From: an uncultured Oscillibacter sp.
GTDB taxonomy: Bacteria > Bacillota > Clostridia > Oscillospirales > Oscillospiraceae
Direction of reading: 5' to 3'
DNA: 64,000 nucleotides
NCBI RefSeq assembly: GCF_947654275.1
Contig: NZ_CANTJS010000012.1
Coordinates: 1 to 64,000, forward strand
A program made the translations under genes and the position numbers. Below the pieces are notes generated by a model. It was not told the origin of the DNA and did not search any database. It saw only the letters and a program-made list of their open reading frames with translations. Below are positions 17,628 to 25,338 of this stretch, piece by piece. The first letter of the stretch is position 1, and each line of letters starts with the position of its first letter.

Positions 17628-18803
17628 TTATGTGGGATATCGGGACCATGCAACATAATGTGCCCCATCGTCATTTTTGAATACTTCACAATCTCTCCAA
17701 GCTACTTTATTACTTACATTACCTTCACCAGTAGCAACCAAAGTATATTGATAAAATGTATACGGGCGACTACAGGCATATATATAGTGTGTGGATTCTC
17801 CGTTTTTATCCAATTGTACAATGACATCACCCGGGCGAATATTGGTGAGGTCAATTTGGTAAAAAGGAAGCGTATCATTGGGACCAAAAATACGATAGTC
17901 GCACATAGCTACAAATCCGCCGCAAGCGTAAACGCTACTAGTAGCAGTTATGTATTTATACATTAAGGGGTTAATCTGCGGACTGGTACCATAGTTATTA
18001 TACAAAGTTCCATTAACCGTGGGCTCGGCCCAAGAAGTACCACTTGGATATTCTTCTTTAATTTCCTCTAAAATTGCCAGAATGTTTTCCTCTGTAATAG
18101 GTTGGCCATTAGCAAGGGTTTGTATACTAGGCGCTTTCGGCTCTGTGCCAGCCGAAATCTCCATCACGCCAGCAGTCTCGCCGCCGTTGCTCTGAACATA
18201 GTCCCGCAAGCGTCCAATGACCACGGCGGCCTGTGCCCGGTTCATGGAGTTCTTAGGGCCAAAGCTCCCATCCCCCTGCCCGGTCAGTAGGCCCAGGGCA
18301 TAGCAGACAAGCACTCCTTTACGGCAATTGTATTCAATATCATTAAAATCACGGATAGAGGCCATTGCCGCGCTCTGTTCCTGTACGGAGGGAATCCCCG
18401 CCCCCTTATCCACCAACAGATTATACATACACAAGGCCATATCTTCCCTGGATATGGCTTGCCCACCAGAACTGACCGTACCTAACTGCCGCCCGGTATA
18501 TTTCAAAATACCGTGCTGGTTCATAACCGTTTCCCCCGCGCCAGAGCCGGAGTATGCCGCCAGCTCCCCAGGGTAAAAGGCACGGGCCAGCATCAGAGAA
18601 AATGCCGCATAAGATACCGGGCCGGAGGGCTTGAAGGTTCCATCCGCATACCCTCCCACAATGCCGTCCGCAACCGCCTGGTTAATCTGTTCATAGGCCC
18701 AATGGGATGCCGGAACATCCGAGAATCCCGCCGCGCTCACCGGGACCGCCAGCCCCAGGCAGAGCGCCAGGGCCAGCATCAGAGATATGAACTTTTTTCG
18801 CAT
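17628..18803 (-). CDS. Secreted SLH-domain protein with a cysteine-peptidase-like C terminus
   Basis: A 391-residue protein. A signal peptide 'MRKKFISLMLALALCLGLAVPVSAAGFSD' covers about 1-24. S-layer-homology repeats follow: 'FSDVPASHWAYEQINQAVADGIVGGYADGTFKP' and later 'DFNDIEYNCRKGVLVCYALGLLTGQGDGSFGPKN'. The C-terminal part has 'YACGGFVAMCDYR' and 'RPGDVIVQLDKNGESTHYIYA', which recall the Cys and His of NlpC/P60-type amidases, but this is weak. The start at 18803 is chosen for its signal peptide and GGAG site. As cargo of a mobile element, it may alter the host surface. Confidence 0.8.
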   Translation of the reverse strand: MRKKFISLMLALALCLGLAVPVSAAGFSDVPASHWAYEQINQAVADGIVGGYADGTFKPSGPVSYAAFSLMLARAFYPGELAAYSGSGAGETVMNQHGILKYTGRQLGTVSSGGQAISREDMALCMYNLLVDKGAGIPSVQEQSAAMASIRDFNDIEYNCRKGVLVCYALGLLTGQGDGSFGPKNSMNRAQAAVVIGRLRDYVQSNGGETAGVMEISAGTEPKAPSIQTLANGQPITEENILAILEEIKEEYPSGTSWAEPTVNGTLYNNYGTSPQINPLMYKYITATSSVYACGGFVAMCDYRIFGPNDTLPFYQIDLTNIRPGDVIVQLDKNGESTHYIYACSRPYTFYQYTLVATGEGNVSNKVAWRDCEVFKNDDGAHYVAWSRYPT

Positions 18804-19167
18804 GGTTTCTGATTCTCCTTTATCATGTAGTCCAGCAAGCTCCCCCAGAGGGGCGGGGAAAGCTCCCCGCCCTGGGAACCTGCCGGAAACATAAAGCGGT
18901 GCCGAGCTTATGAAACCCAACACCGCCAGAAAAGCGAACGCACGGCCCTTTCTCCGCTCTTGCAAATGAAACTCGAAACGGATATAATAAGCCTGTGGTG
19001 CAACATCGTTGCTGTGCTGAGTGGGCTAATCACTCGTACAGGGCCGGGGGGTGGTAACGACACCTTCCCGGCCTGCCGCAATATGTCTCCGTACTGACAT
19101 TGTAGCTCCAAACCGGAGGAAAAGCAAGGGCCGCGTGGCAAAAAAGTGAAAAACCGCAGGGACGTTT

Positions 19168-19226
19168 CTTGAAGTGCACTTTGCAATGATTGCCAACGGC
19201 GATCATTGCAAAGTGCTTTTTCTTTT
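19168..19226 (+). terminator. Strong hairpin terminator, half of it repeated at 17534
   Basis: A 15-bp perfect stem (19176-19190 with 19202-19216) and an 11-nt loop, followed by TTTTTCTTTTT. The left arm with its flank (19168-19190) recurs with one mismatch at 17534-17556, on the other side of the SLH gene. The T run faces the plus strand. Confidence 0.7.
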
Positions 19227-19232
19227 TACCCG

Positions 19233-19877
19233 TTAGACCTCCAACATAGGGAGTAAGCAGTCCCCGCAAAGAATATGCACCGTTTTCGTTGCCCGGACGC
19301 TCTGCCCGCATTTGGGACAAACCAGCTTGCGGGTGCTGGAAGTCCTGCCCGTAACAGGTGCCGGACCTCCCTTTGCGCCCGGTCCTCCCACGCCCCGCAT
19401 GGAAAAGCCGTCCCGGCGGTTCATCATAATGTCGTCCCAGCCCTGGGAGATAATGAACTCGATAAGCGCGTCCGTGGGTTCCGTGACACTCCACCCAATG
19501 CGTTTGTCATAGGAGATATGGAGGTCCCGCGCCTCCGCCGCATCCCGAAAGCGCTTGTTGTGGTAGGTTCCGCCCCGGCTGGTGTCCTGAATCCCCACCT
19601 GAAGGTTGAACAGGTGGACCATTTCATGAAGCACCGTAGCTGTCACGTTCTCGATGGGCCTGTCCAGGGTCCCGGCCCCGATGTTCAGTTCATGCCGCGC
19701 TCCCCCGTCCGCCCTCTGCCACGCCTTGGCAACGGTTACATGCCCGTAGGCCCTGGGAGTACTCTGGATAGTGATAACCGGCTCTTCAATCTGCCCCTCA
19801 AAATAGTGCTCATTCAAGGCCCGGAAAATCTTTTCCAGATACCCCGCCGTCCGGCTGGTCTTAATCGTCTGCTTCAT
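19233..19877 (-). CDS. SprT-like zinc metalloprotease-domain protein
   Basis: A 214-residue protein. The SprT core has the zinc signature 'VLHEMVHLFN' (HExxH) and a following 'GTYHNKRFRDAAE'. At the C terminus a zinc ribbon is given by 'CPKCG' and 'CGDC'. Family members bind DNA or act on DNA-protein crosslinks (Spartan/SprT), but many copies on mobile elements are uncharacterised. GGAGG precedes the ATG. A 10-bp palindromic hairpin (19913-19934) lies just upstream and may be its operator. Confidence 0.82.
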   Translation of the reverse strand: MKQTIKTSRTAGYLEKIFRALNEHYFEGQIEEPVITIQSTPRAYGHVTVAKAWQRADGGARHELNIGAGTLDRPIENVTATVLHEMVHLFNLQVGIQDTSRGGTYHNKRFRDAAEARDLHISYDKRIGWSVTEPTDALIEFIISQGWDDIMMNRRDGFSMRGVGGPGAKGGPAPVTGRTSSTRKLVCPKCGQSVRATKTVHILCGDCLLPMLEV

Positions 19878-20417
19878 AGTCCGTTCCTCCCATAGTAAGA
19901 AAGTGGTGTCAGCAAAGCTCGCTCGCGAGCTTTGTTGATACCCGTCCCCATGCGCCCGGAACAGGGTCAGGGGTGGAGCGGAGCGGAAAGCAAAAAAATT
20001 TCCCAGGCTCTTCGGAACCTGGGAAACTTTTTTGCGGCCCTTGACGCTGGGCCGGGTGCATGGTATCTCCCCCGGTCTGTATCGGGCCGCATGAGACCGT
20101 TCCGGTCCATGGGGGATTTTTCTTTTTGTCCAAATGAGAGCTTGTAACCAAACTGTAACAAAAAATTTTGCAAAAACCGCCTTTTTTCTGGAATCGTTTT
20201 TTGCCCGTTGGCATTAAACAAGGGGTACGAGATTTCCGGCAGAACTTTTTGACTGATTCATCCTGTCGCCCGTACATAGAACGGGATATTGGCAATGCCG
20301 CCAAATTGACAAATTGCCGTGTTGAAACGTGCATAGGATGAACCCATGAGATGCCAAATCTCGACTAACTTCGCCCCGCTCATGCGGGAGCCTAATTAAA
20401 AGGAGGGTATTCTTATT
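19878..20417. other. Divergent intergenic region of the mobile element
   Basis: It lies between the minus-strand SprT gene and the plus-strand replication module. It contains the palindrome 19913-19934, a terminator-like hairpin with a TTCG tetraloop (19999-20026, then CTTTTTTG) and AT-rich sequence near 20140-20180. No coding region is evident. Confidence 0.5.
19999..20032. terminator. Hairpin with TTCG loop between divergent modules
   Basis: TTTCCCAGG (19999-20007) pairs with CCTGGGAAA (20018-20026), with an inner TC/GA pair around a TTCG tetraloop. An A run comes before and a T run after, so it can end transcription in both directions. Confidence 0.7.
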
Positions 20418-20753
20418 ATGAATACGCTGAATTTTTTGAAACTGACCTTTGATGTCAGTTCCCTGGGCCAGGAGGCCCTGCTGACAGCTGTACGGCCCTA
20501 CTACGCCTATGTGGACGGCGCAAAGACCGACAAGGTAGAGGGCTACAAGTACACAACTGTCTACCCCGCGCACAGCTTCGGAAGCCTGGATATTAAGATT
20601 CCGGGCGAAAAGAGGCTGGATGTCCTCGCTTCCGAGTATATCCCGGTGAAATATGACGGCTTGGCCGTGAAATTGTACCGGGATAACAACGGAAAGTACC
20701 AGCTGACCGCCAAGGCGGAGAATATCCGCAAGGCCGAGGCCAAGCGCACTTGA
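20418..20753 (+). CDS. Small element protein of unknown function
   Basis: A 111-residue protein that I do not recognise. It is a mixed alpha/beta sequence ('YVDGAKTDKVEGYKYTTVYPAHSFGSLDIKIPG' then 'IPVKYDGLAVKLYRDNNGKYQLTAKAENI') with no signal peptide or membrane segment. It has an AGGAGGG site and sits directly before the presumed origin and rep. A DNA-binding or copy-control accessory role is possible by position only; it resembles in size the small DUF961-type proteins of Tn916-like elements. Confidence 0.7.
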   Translation: MNTLNFLKLTFDVSSLGQEALLTAVRPYYAYVDGAKTDKVEGYKYTTVYPAHSFGSLDIKIPGEKRLDVLASEYIPVKYDGLAVKLYRDNNGKYQLTAKAENIRKAEAKRT

Positions 20754-20758
20754 CAGAT

Positions 20759-20940
20759 GGCATCGGCGGCGATTGTCCCCCCTGGCGGGGAGGCCCAACC
20801 TCCACGCCAGACCAGGGGGACAAGCCCCACCGATGCCGGGTGTAACGGTGTAACCCTGCCGCAATCCCTCCGGCACCAGCGGCACCGCTTCTACCGCCCC
20901 CCACCGGGCGGCGTCTTGGGGGGCGGTGTAAAGGGTGTAA
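20759..20940 (+). other. Putative replication origin: two hairpins and four GGTGTAA iterons
   Basis: First hairpin: GGCATCGG (20759-20766) with CCGATGCC (20830-20837), TTGTCCCCC (20773-20781) with GGGGGACAA (20815-20823), and CTGGC (20782-20786) with GCCAG (20806-20810). Second hairpin: ACCGCCCCCC (20893-20902) with GGGGGGCGGT (20918-20927). GGTGTAA occurs in two pairs, at 20839-20845 and 20847-20853, and at 20925-20931 and 20934-20940. A hairpin with iterons directly before an HUH-type rep gene is the expected origin layout. The nick site is not identifiable by eye. Confidence 0.6.
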
Positions 20941-20969
20941 GAAGCCAAAAATAAAAGAAAGGAGTTCAT

Positions 20970-22151
20970 ATGGCCAAACATTTAGAAATCGTACTTTATG
21001 CTGAAGATGGCTGGAACGATGGAAAAATCGAATCAGTTGTCCAGAGCAAGCAGTCCGTCAAGCAATACGCCTATATCCTCCATGACAAGGACCTGGATGA
21101 CGACGGACAGCTCAAAAAGCCGCATTATCACCTGTATTTGAATTTTGGGCAGAACAATGTGCAGTTTGAGCACGTTGCCAAATGGTTTAACACATCGCCC
21201 AATAAGGTAGAGCGCATCAAGACCAGCAAGCTCTTTACCATCCAATACTACCTGCACAAGAACGAGCCGGGAAAGCATCAATATCCCCTGGAAGCTGTCC
21301 AGGCAAACTTTGATGTCGCCGCTTTCCTGGAAGGTGCCAGCAAGAAGGCTTCCTTCCAGAAAATCCTGGAACAGTGCGCCGATGGGACCATTACCCCGTA
21401 TAACTACGAGGACTACATTGACCCGGTTACTTATGCCAAGCACGGGAATCAAATTGCCCGCGCCTGGGACTATGCCGAACATAGTTGGGGCAAGAAAGCC
21501 GATGGCCGGAGAGACTGCAGGGTCATCTGGGCTTACGGGCAGTCCGGCGTAGGCAAAACCACTGTCTGCCGCCTGTATGCGGAAAAGCTGGGCCTGTCTG
21601 TGTATCTGACCGCCACCGGTGCGGACCCCCTGTCTCATTACTGCGGACAACCCGCCCTCATTCTGGACGATTTGCGCCCCAACCCCAAAATATTCACTTA
21701 TGAGGCGCTTCTGAAAACCCTGGACCCGCATCATAACGCGCCAGTCCATAGCCGCTACCGTGATAAGACCCTGCAATGTTCTCTTATTTTTATTACGACC
21801 ATTGAACATCCCCGGGATTTTGTCTCAGAGTACAAACTTCCCCTGAAAGACAGCGCGGTACAGCTTTACCGCCGCCTTGATGAAATTTGGGAGGTCACGG
21901 AGAACACCATCAGGGCTGAAAAATACGACCTCAAGCATAAAATCTTTTCGCCCTTCTTCACCACGGAAAACCCGTTAAAGGTCTATCTGCGCGAACTGGC
22001 TGCAGATCCTATGCGGGTCTGCAGTACGAACATCTTTCGGCAGATTGAAGCAGACAGCAAGAGCCAGCTTGAGATTGAGGGCGTTTTACAGCCCAGCGCG
22101 TGTACCAAAGAAACCACCACCAATGATGAAACTGAAAATCTACCGTTCTAA
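20970..22151 (+). CDS. Replication initiator with HUH nickase and SF3 helicase domains
   Basis: A 393-residue Rep. The N-terminal endonuclease has motif I 'YAYILHDKDLDDDG', the HUH pair H52-Y53-H54 in 'KKPHYHLYL' and catalytic Tyr in 'YYLHK' (Y94, K97). A helicase follows with Walker A 'GQSGVGKTT' (190-198), Walker B 'ILDDL' (231-235) and motif C 'SLIFITTIEHP' (about 271-281). HUH plus SF3 in one chain is the CRESS-DNA-virus and pCRESS plasmid architecture; the N-terminal half also recalls pMV158-type Rep. GAAAGGAG precedes the ATG. It probably starts rolling-circle replication of the excised circle. Confidence 0.85.
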   Translation: MAKHLEIVLYAEDGWNDGKIESVVQSKQSVKQYAYILHDKDLDDDGQLKKPHYHLYLNFGQNNVQFEHVAKWFNTSPNKVERIKTSKLFTIQYYLHKNEPGKHQYPLEAVQANFDVAAFLEGASKKASFQKILEQCADGTITPYNYEDYIDPVTYAKHGNQIARAWDYAEHSWGKKADGRRDCRVIWAYGQSGVGKTTVCRLYAEKLGLSVYLTATGADPLSHYCGQPALILDDLRPNPKIFTYEALLKTLDPHHNAPVHSRYRDKTLQCSLIFITTIEHPRDFVSEYKLPLKDSAVQLYRRLDEIWEVTENTIRAEKYDLKHKIFSPFFTTENPLKVYLRELAADPMRVCSTNIFRQIEADSKSQLEIEGVLQPSACTKETTTNDETENLPF

Positions 22152-22165
22152 AGGAGGTACAATTT

Positions 22166-23488
22166 ATGCAAAAAAATAATACCAACCGCTTTGACGAGCT
22201 GGCTATGGAGACCCAGCTCCGCACCGCCAAAGTCCGCCTCCGGGCCGGATTTTCCGCAATGCGGCGGCACCCTGCCCGTATCGCGGCAAGCATCCTGTAC
22301 TTTGCCCTGCTTCTGCTGTTTCTGCGGAAGTACCCCCTGCTTCTGGGCCTGGAACCCCTGATTGCCAGGCTCACCGCGCCGCTCATTTGGATTTGCGTCC
22401 CGCCCCTGGCCCTGGTCCTGTATCTTCAACTGGTAATGCTCAGCGCAATGCCCCGCCACGCAAAGGAGCTGTCCCACGATATGTACCGGGCCGGACTGGT
22501 CAACCGGGCAGGGGAGCCGCCTGTGGTGGTCTCTGAAGAGGGCAGTAAACTCCTGGTCCTCTCCGGGGGCATCCCCCTGGCAGACTTTTCCGACAATCAG
22601 GACAAGCTGGAAGCCGCTATCAACCGCCGCATCACCCGCATAGAGGAAGGACCAGACAAGCGGTTCATCCAGCTTCATACGGCCCCAGGCAATACCAAAC
22701 TCCCAACCAGGACGGACCTCCCCAAACTGCCGGAGGACAATTCCGTGATTGCCCTGGGCCAGACGTTGGACGGCCCTCTCACCGTGGACCTTGCCGTTAC
22801 GCCCCATATGCTCATTGGAGGCAGTACGGGAAGCGGCAAGACCTACTTGGTCAAGTCTGTCATTGCCCAGGCGTTAGCCAAAGATTACGAGGTCTACCTG
22901 ATAGACCTGAAGGGCGGCGTGGACTTTCCCCGCGAGTGGCAGGGGGACAGGTGCAGTTATGCCGATAACCGGGAAAACGTGTTGTCGCTGCTCTCTCACC
23001 TGACCCACACTTTGTACTCCCGGAAGAGCACTTTTCAGGACCGGGAACCCCCCTGCGCCTCTCTAAACGAGTTCAACAGCCTCCTTCCAAACAAGGCCAT
23101 GCCCCGTATCATAGTGGTCTGTGACGAGATTGCCGAGCTGACTGACACAACAGGCCTGGACAAACCCAACAAAGAACTGGTGACCGCCATTATTGGACAG
23201 TTGAGCACCCTGGCCCGTCTGGGCCGCGCCTTTGGGATTCATCTGGTATTAGCTACCCAGCGGCCTGATGCCAACGTCCTCCCTGGGCAAATCAAGAACA
23301 ACATTGACATTCAGATTTGCGGACGGGCAGATTTGGTCCTCTCTCAAATCATTCTGGACAACGGCGATGCCGCCGCTCTGCCAAAGGACATCCCCGGCCG
23401 CTTCCTCTGCAACCTGGACGGCGGCACCCTTTTCCAGGGCTACGCGATTGAAAATGCACTTTCACAAAAAGGGGGCGGCCTTCCATGA
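22166..23488 (+). CDS. FtsK/TcpA-like DNA translocase (coupling-type ATPase)
   Basis: A 440-residue protein. Two hydrophobic segments (about 32-54 and 70-92) anchor it in the membrane. The ATPase has Walker A 'GGSTGSGKTYLV' (about 217-228) and Walker B 'RIIVVCDEIAEL', plus 'LATQRPDANVLPGQIKNN', typical of the FtsK/SpoIIIE group. It follows rep by 14 bp with AAGGAGG. It probably pumps or delivers element DNA at the membrane during transfer or partition. The short length and lack of an FtsK gamma domain favour a mobile-element coupling protein. Confidence 0.85.
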   Translation: MQKNNTNRFDELAMETQLRTAKVRLRAGFSAMRRHPARIAASILYFALLLLFLRKYPLLLGLEPLIARLTAPLIWICVPPLALVLYLQLVMLSAMPRHAKELSHDMYRAGLVNRAGEPPVVVSEEGSKLLVLSGGIPLADFSDNQDKLEAAINRRITRIEEGPDKRFIQLHTAPGNTKLPTRTDLPKLPEDNSVIALGQTLDGPLTVDLAVTPHMLIGGSTGSGKTYLVKSVIAQALAKDYEVYLIDLKGGVDFPREWQGDRCSYADNRENVLSLLSHLTHTLYSRKSTFQDREPPCASLNEFNSLLPNKAMPRIIVVCDEIAELTDTTGLDKPNKELVTAIIGQLSTLARLGRAFGIHLVLATQRPDANVLPGQIKNNIDIQICGRADLVLSQIILDNGDAAALPKDIPGRFLCNLDGGTLFQGYAIENALSQKGGGLP

Positions 23489-23682
23489 GCTTCAAATCTT
23501 ATGATGAACTGCCTGTACTGCTGACCGTATCGGATTTAGCGGACGTTCTGCAAGTCAGCCGGAACAAAGCCTACAGCTTGGCCCGCTCAAGATCACTATG
23601 CGCGCTGCGTGTAGCTGGTCAAATCCGTATTGAGAAGCAGGCTTTCCTGGATTACATCCAGACCCTGAAAGAGACTGCTTGA
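23485..23682 (+). CDS. Excisionase-type helix-turn-helix protein
   Basis: A 65-residue MerR-like HTH of the excisionase (DNA-binding, helix_turn_helix_17) kind: 'LLTVSDLADVLQVSRNKAYSLARSRSLCALRVAGQIRIEKQAFLDYI'. It overlaps the translocase stop by four bases (ATGA), so translation is coupled. It lies directly before the integrase. A related protein occurs at 57361 in the second element. Confidence 0.85.
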   Translation: MSFKSYDELPVLLTVSDLADVLQVSRNKAYSLARSRSLCALRVAGQIRIEKQAFLDYIQTLKETA

Positions 23683-23688
23683 CATCAC

Positions 23689-23744
23689 TTGACGTTAGCC
23701 CACGCGGGGGATATACTTGTAAACGCAGTAATTCCCCCGCGTGG
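23689..23744 (+). promoter_or_regulatory. Integrase promoter inside an inverted repeat
   Basis: TTGACG (23689-23694), 17-bp spacer, TATACT (23712-23717). CCACGCGGGGG (23700-23710) fills the spacer and pairs with CCCCCGCGTGG (23734-23744) after the -10, an 11-bp perfect inverted repeat. The 12-mer CCCACGCGGGGG (23699-23710) recurs at 17464-17475 near the left end of the element. It is a likely operator, with binding by the excisionase or integrase as inference. Confidence 0.6.
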
Positions 23745-23768
23745 CATTTCAAAGGAGGTTTTAGATAC

Positions 23769-25010
23769 ATGCCACGCAAGAAATCCATGGGCCGTGCCGC
23801 TAATGGCAACGGCTCTATCCGTAAAAGAACCGTAACGAAAAACGGCAAGGAATACACTTTCTGGGAGGCCCGCGCAACCGTTGGCTACGACCCCGGAACC
23901 GGAAAGCAAATTCAGAAATCCATTACCGGAAAGACCCAAAAAGAGGTCCGGCAAAAGCTCTCCAAAATTATCACGGAACTGGACGAGGGCACCTACAAAG
24001 TCCCCAGTAAGATTACCGTGAAAGAGTGGTTGGAAAACTGGCTGACAGATTATCTGGGAGACGTGAAGCCCTCCACGGCGCTTCTCTACCGCCAGCAAGC
24101 GGAAATGTATATCATTCCCCGGCTGGGTTCCTTGAAGCTGGAAGCCCTGACCTCGGACCAAGTTCAAAAGTTTTACAATGAGCTTTTCCGGTCCAAGGAG
24201 GACGGCGGCAGGGGACTTTCCGCCAAGACGGTCAAGAACGTCCACGGCGTTTTTCACAAGGCGCTGGAACAGGCCAAGAAAAACCACGTTCTGAGGTTCA
24301 ATCCCTCGGACGCTTGCGAACTGCCCCGGATTTACAGACAGGAAACCAAGCCTCTGAACCGGGAACAGGCGGCGGCGTTCCTGCGGGAAATCCAAGGGCA
24401 TACCCATGAATACCTCTTTCAAATCGCGCTGTTCACGGGTATGCGCCAGGGTGAGCTTTTAGGTTTGAGCTGGGAAAATATCGACCTGGACCATGGGACC
24501 CTGACCGTCAAGCGCCAGCTCTGCCGGGAAAAGAAAAAGGGCGGAACCTATTACTTTTCCCCGCCCAAGAACAATAAGAGCCGTGTTCTGACCCTGGCTC
24601 CCTCGGTTGTCCGGCTGTTCCGCTGGCAGAAGCTGAAACAGAACGGGGACCGGCTGAAAGCTGGGGAGGCATGGGAGGAAAGCGGTCTTGTGTTCACCAA
24701 TCCTACCGGGGGCACTCTTTCCTATCGGACGGTGTACGACTGCTTTAAGCTCGTTATGAAAAAGCTGGGTATGTCCAGTGTCCGCTTCCACGATTTAAGG
24801 CATACCTATGCGGTATTTGCTCTTCAAAGCGGGGATGACATTAAGACGGTGCAGGAAAATCTGGGACATGCTACCGCCGCCTTTACCCTGGACATTTACG
24901 GTCATGTTCTGGACGAGATGAAGCACGCCAGCGCGTCCCGCATGGAAAAGCTGATTCAGGGCTTTGCCTCCGGGCAGACGGATTCCGGTTTAGCCATTTC
25001 CAACGCTTGA
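23769..25010 (+). CDS. int: Tyrosine recombinase (integrase)
   Basis: A 413-residue integrase. It has an AP2-like arm-binding N terminus ('GNGSIRKRTVTKNGKEYTFWEARATVGYDPGTGK'), a SAM-like core-binding domain (about 70-160) and a catalytic domain with Arg in 'FTGMRQGELLGLSW', HxxR in 'HDLRHTYAVF', His in 'LGHATAAFT' and nucleophile Tyr in 'LDIYGHV'. ATG 23769 is preferred over an upstream frame start because AAAGGAGG precedes it and family similarity begins there. It lies next to the right core repeat, as expected for site-specific insertion at a tRNA gene. Confidence 0.95.
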   Translation: MPRKKSMGRAANGNGSIRKRTVTKNGKEYTFWEARATVGYDPGTGKQIQKSITGKTQKEVRQKLSKIITELDEGTYKVPSKITVKEWLENWLTDYLGDVKPSTALLYRQQAEMYIIPRLGSLKLEALTSDQVQKFYNELFRSKEDGGRGLSAKTVKNVHGVFHKALEQAKKNHVLRFNPSDACELPRIYRQETKPLNREQAAAFLREIQGHTHEYLFQIALFTGMRQGELLGLSWENIDLDHGTLTVKRQLCREKKKGGTYYFSPPKNNKSRVLTLAPSVVRLFRWQKLKQNGDRLKAGEAWEESGLVFTNPTGGTLSYRTVYDCFKLVMKKLGMSSVRFHDLRHTYAVFALQSGDDIKTVQENLGHATAAFTLDIYGHVLDEMKHASASRMEKLIQGFASGQTDSGLAISNA

Positions 25011-25060
25011 ACCCAATAAGGGAAAAAACAAGGGAAACCGCCTCCAATCGGATATGAAAA

Positions 25061-25089
25061 AACCTTAGAGCCGTTGCGGCTCTAAGGTT
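25061..25089 (-). terminator. Terminator next to the right core repeat
   Basis: A 13-bp stem (25061-25073 with 25077-25089) and a TTG loop. The T run of six lies on the minus strand, so it ends transcription reading out of the tRNA fragment rather than the integrase gene. Confidence 0.7.
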
Positions 25090-25095
25090 TGAATC

Positions 25096-25140
25096 TGGTG
25101 GACGATACAGGACTCGAACCTGTGACCCCCTGCACGTCAA
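25096..25140 (-). pseudogene. 3' half of a tRNA-Val(GAC)-like gene at the right junction
   Basis: On the minus strand the segment reads anticodon loop TTGACGT, GCAGG, a variable loop, the T arm ACAGGTTCGAGTCCTGT, acceptor strand ATCGTCC, then A and CCA. The sequence 5' of it does not form the D arm or acceptor partner, so only the 3' half remains. It is the right core (attR) of the element. Confidence 0.65.
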
Positions 25141-25338
25141 CGCCAGAATGCAATTTTTTGCAATATTTTTTGGTTGTTTTTATTCATTTCCGCTCCGAAT
25201 CATTTGTTCTCTGACACTTTTTAGGCGTTGATTTTCCACTGTTTCCAGCGGCATCTGTGGCTGGTTGTGTGGTCAGATTCATAGTATGACCCAGCGGCCC
25301 TTCCGGCTGGAGCCCTCCCTCTTGATGGTTCCATTCTC

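Larger units (their letters stand above)
17294..25140. mobile_element. Integrated mobilizable element bracketed by tRNA-derived core repeats
   Basis: The element carries, from left to right, an SLH protein and an SprT protease (minus strand), then a small unknown protein, a Rep, an FtsK/TcpA-like ATPase, an excisionase and a tyrosine integrase (plus strand). A 23-bp core occurs at 17294-17316 and 25096-25118 (22/23 identical), in both cases the 3' end of a tRNA on the minus strand. TAAGGGAAAAAAnAAGGG lies inside each end (17438-17455 and 25017-25034) and may be integrase arm sites. No conjugation pilus genes are present, so helper-dependent transfer or autonomous circular replication is more likely than self-transfer. 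Confidence 0.75.

Noticed and set aside
24883-25140. Minus-strand frame with 'GSQVRVLYRPP' at the right junction
   Set aside because: This is the tRNA 3' half read as protein.
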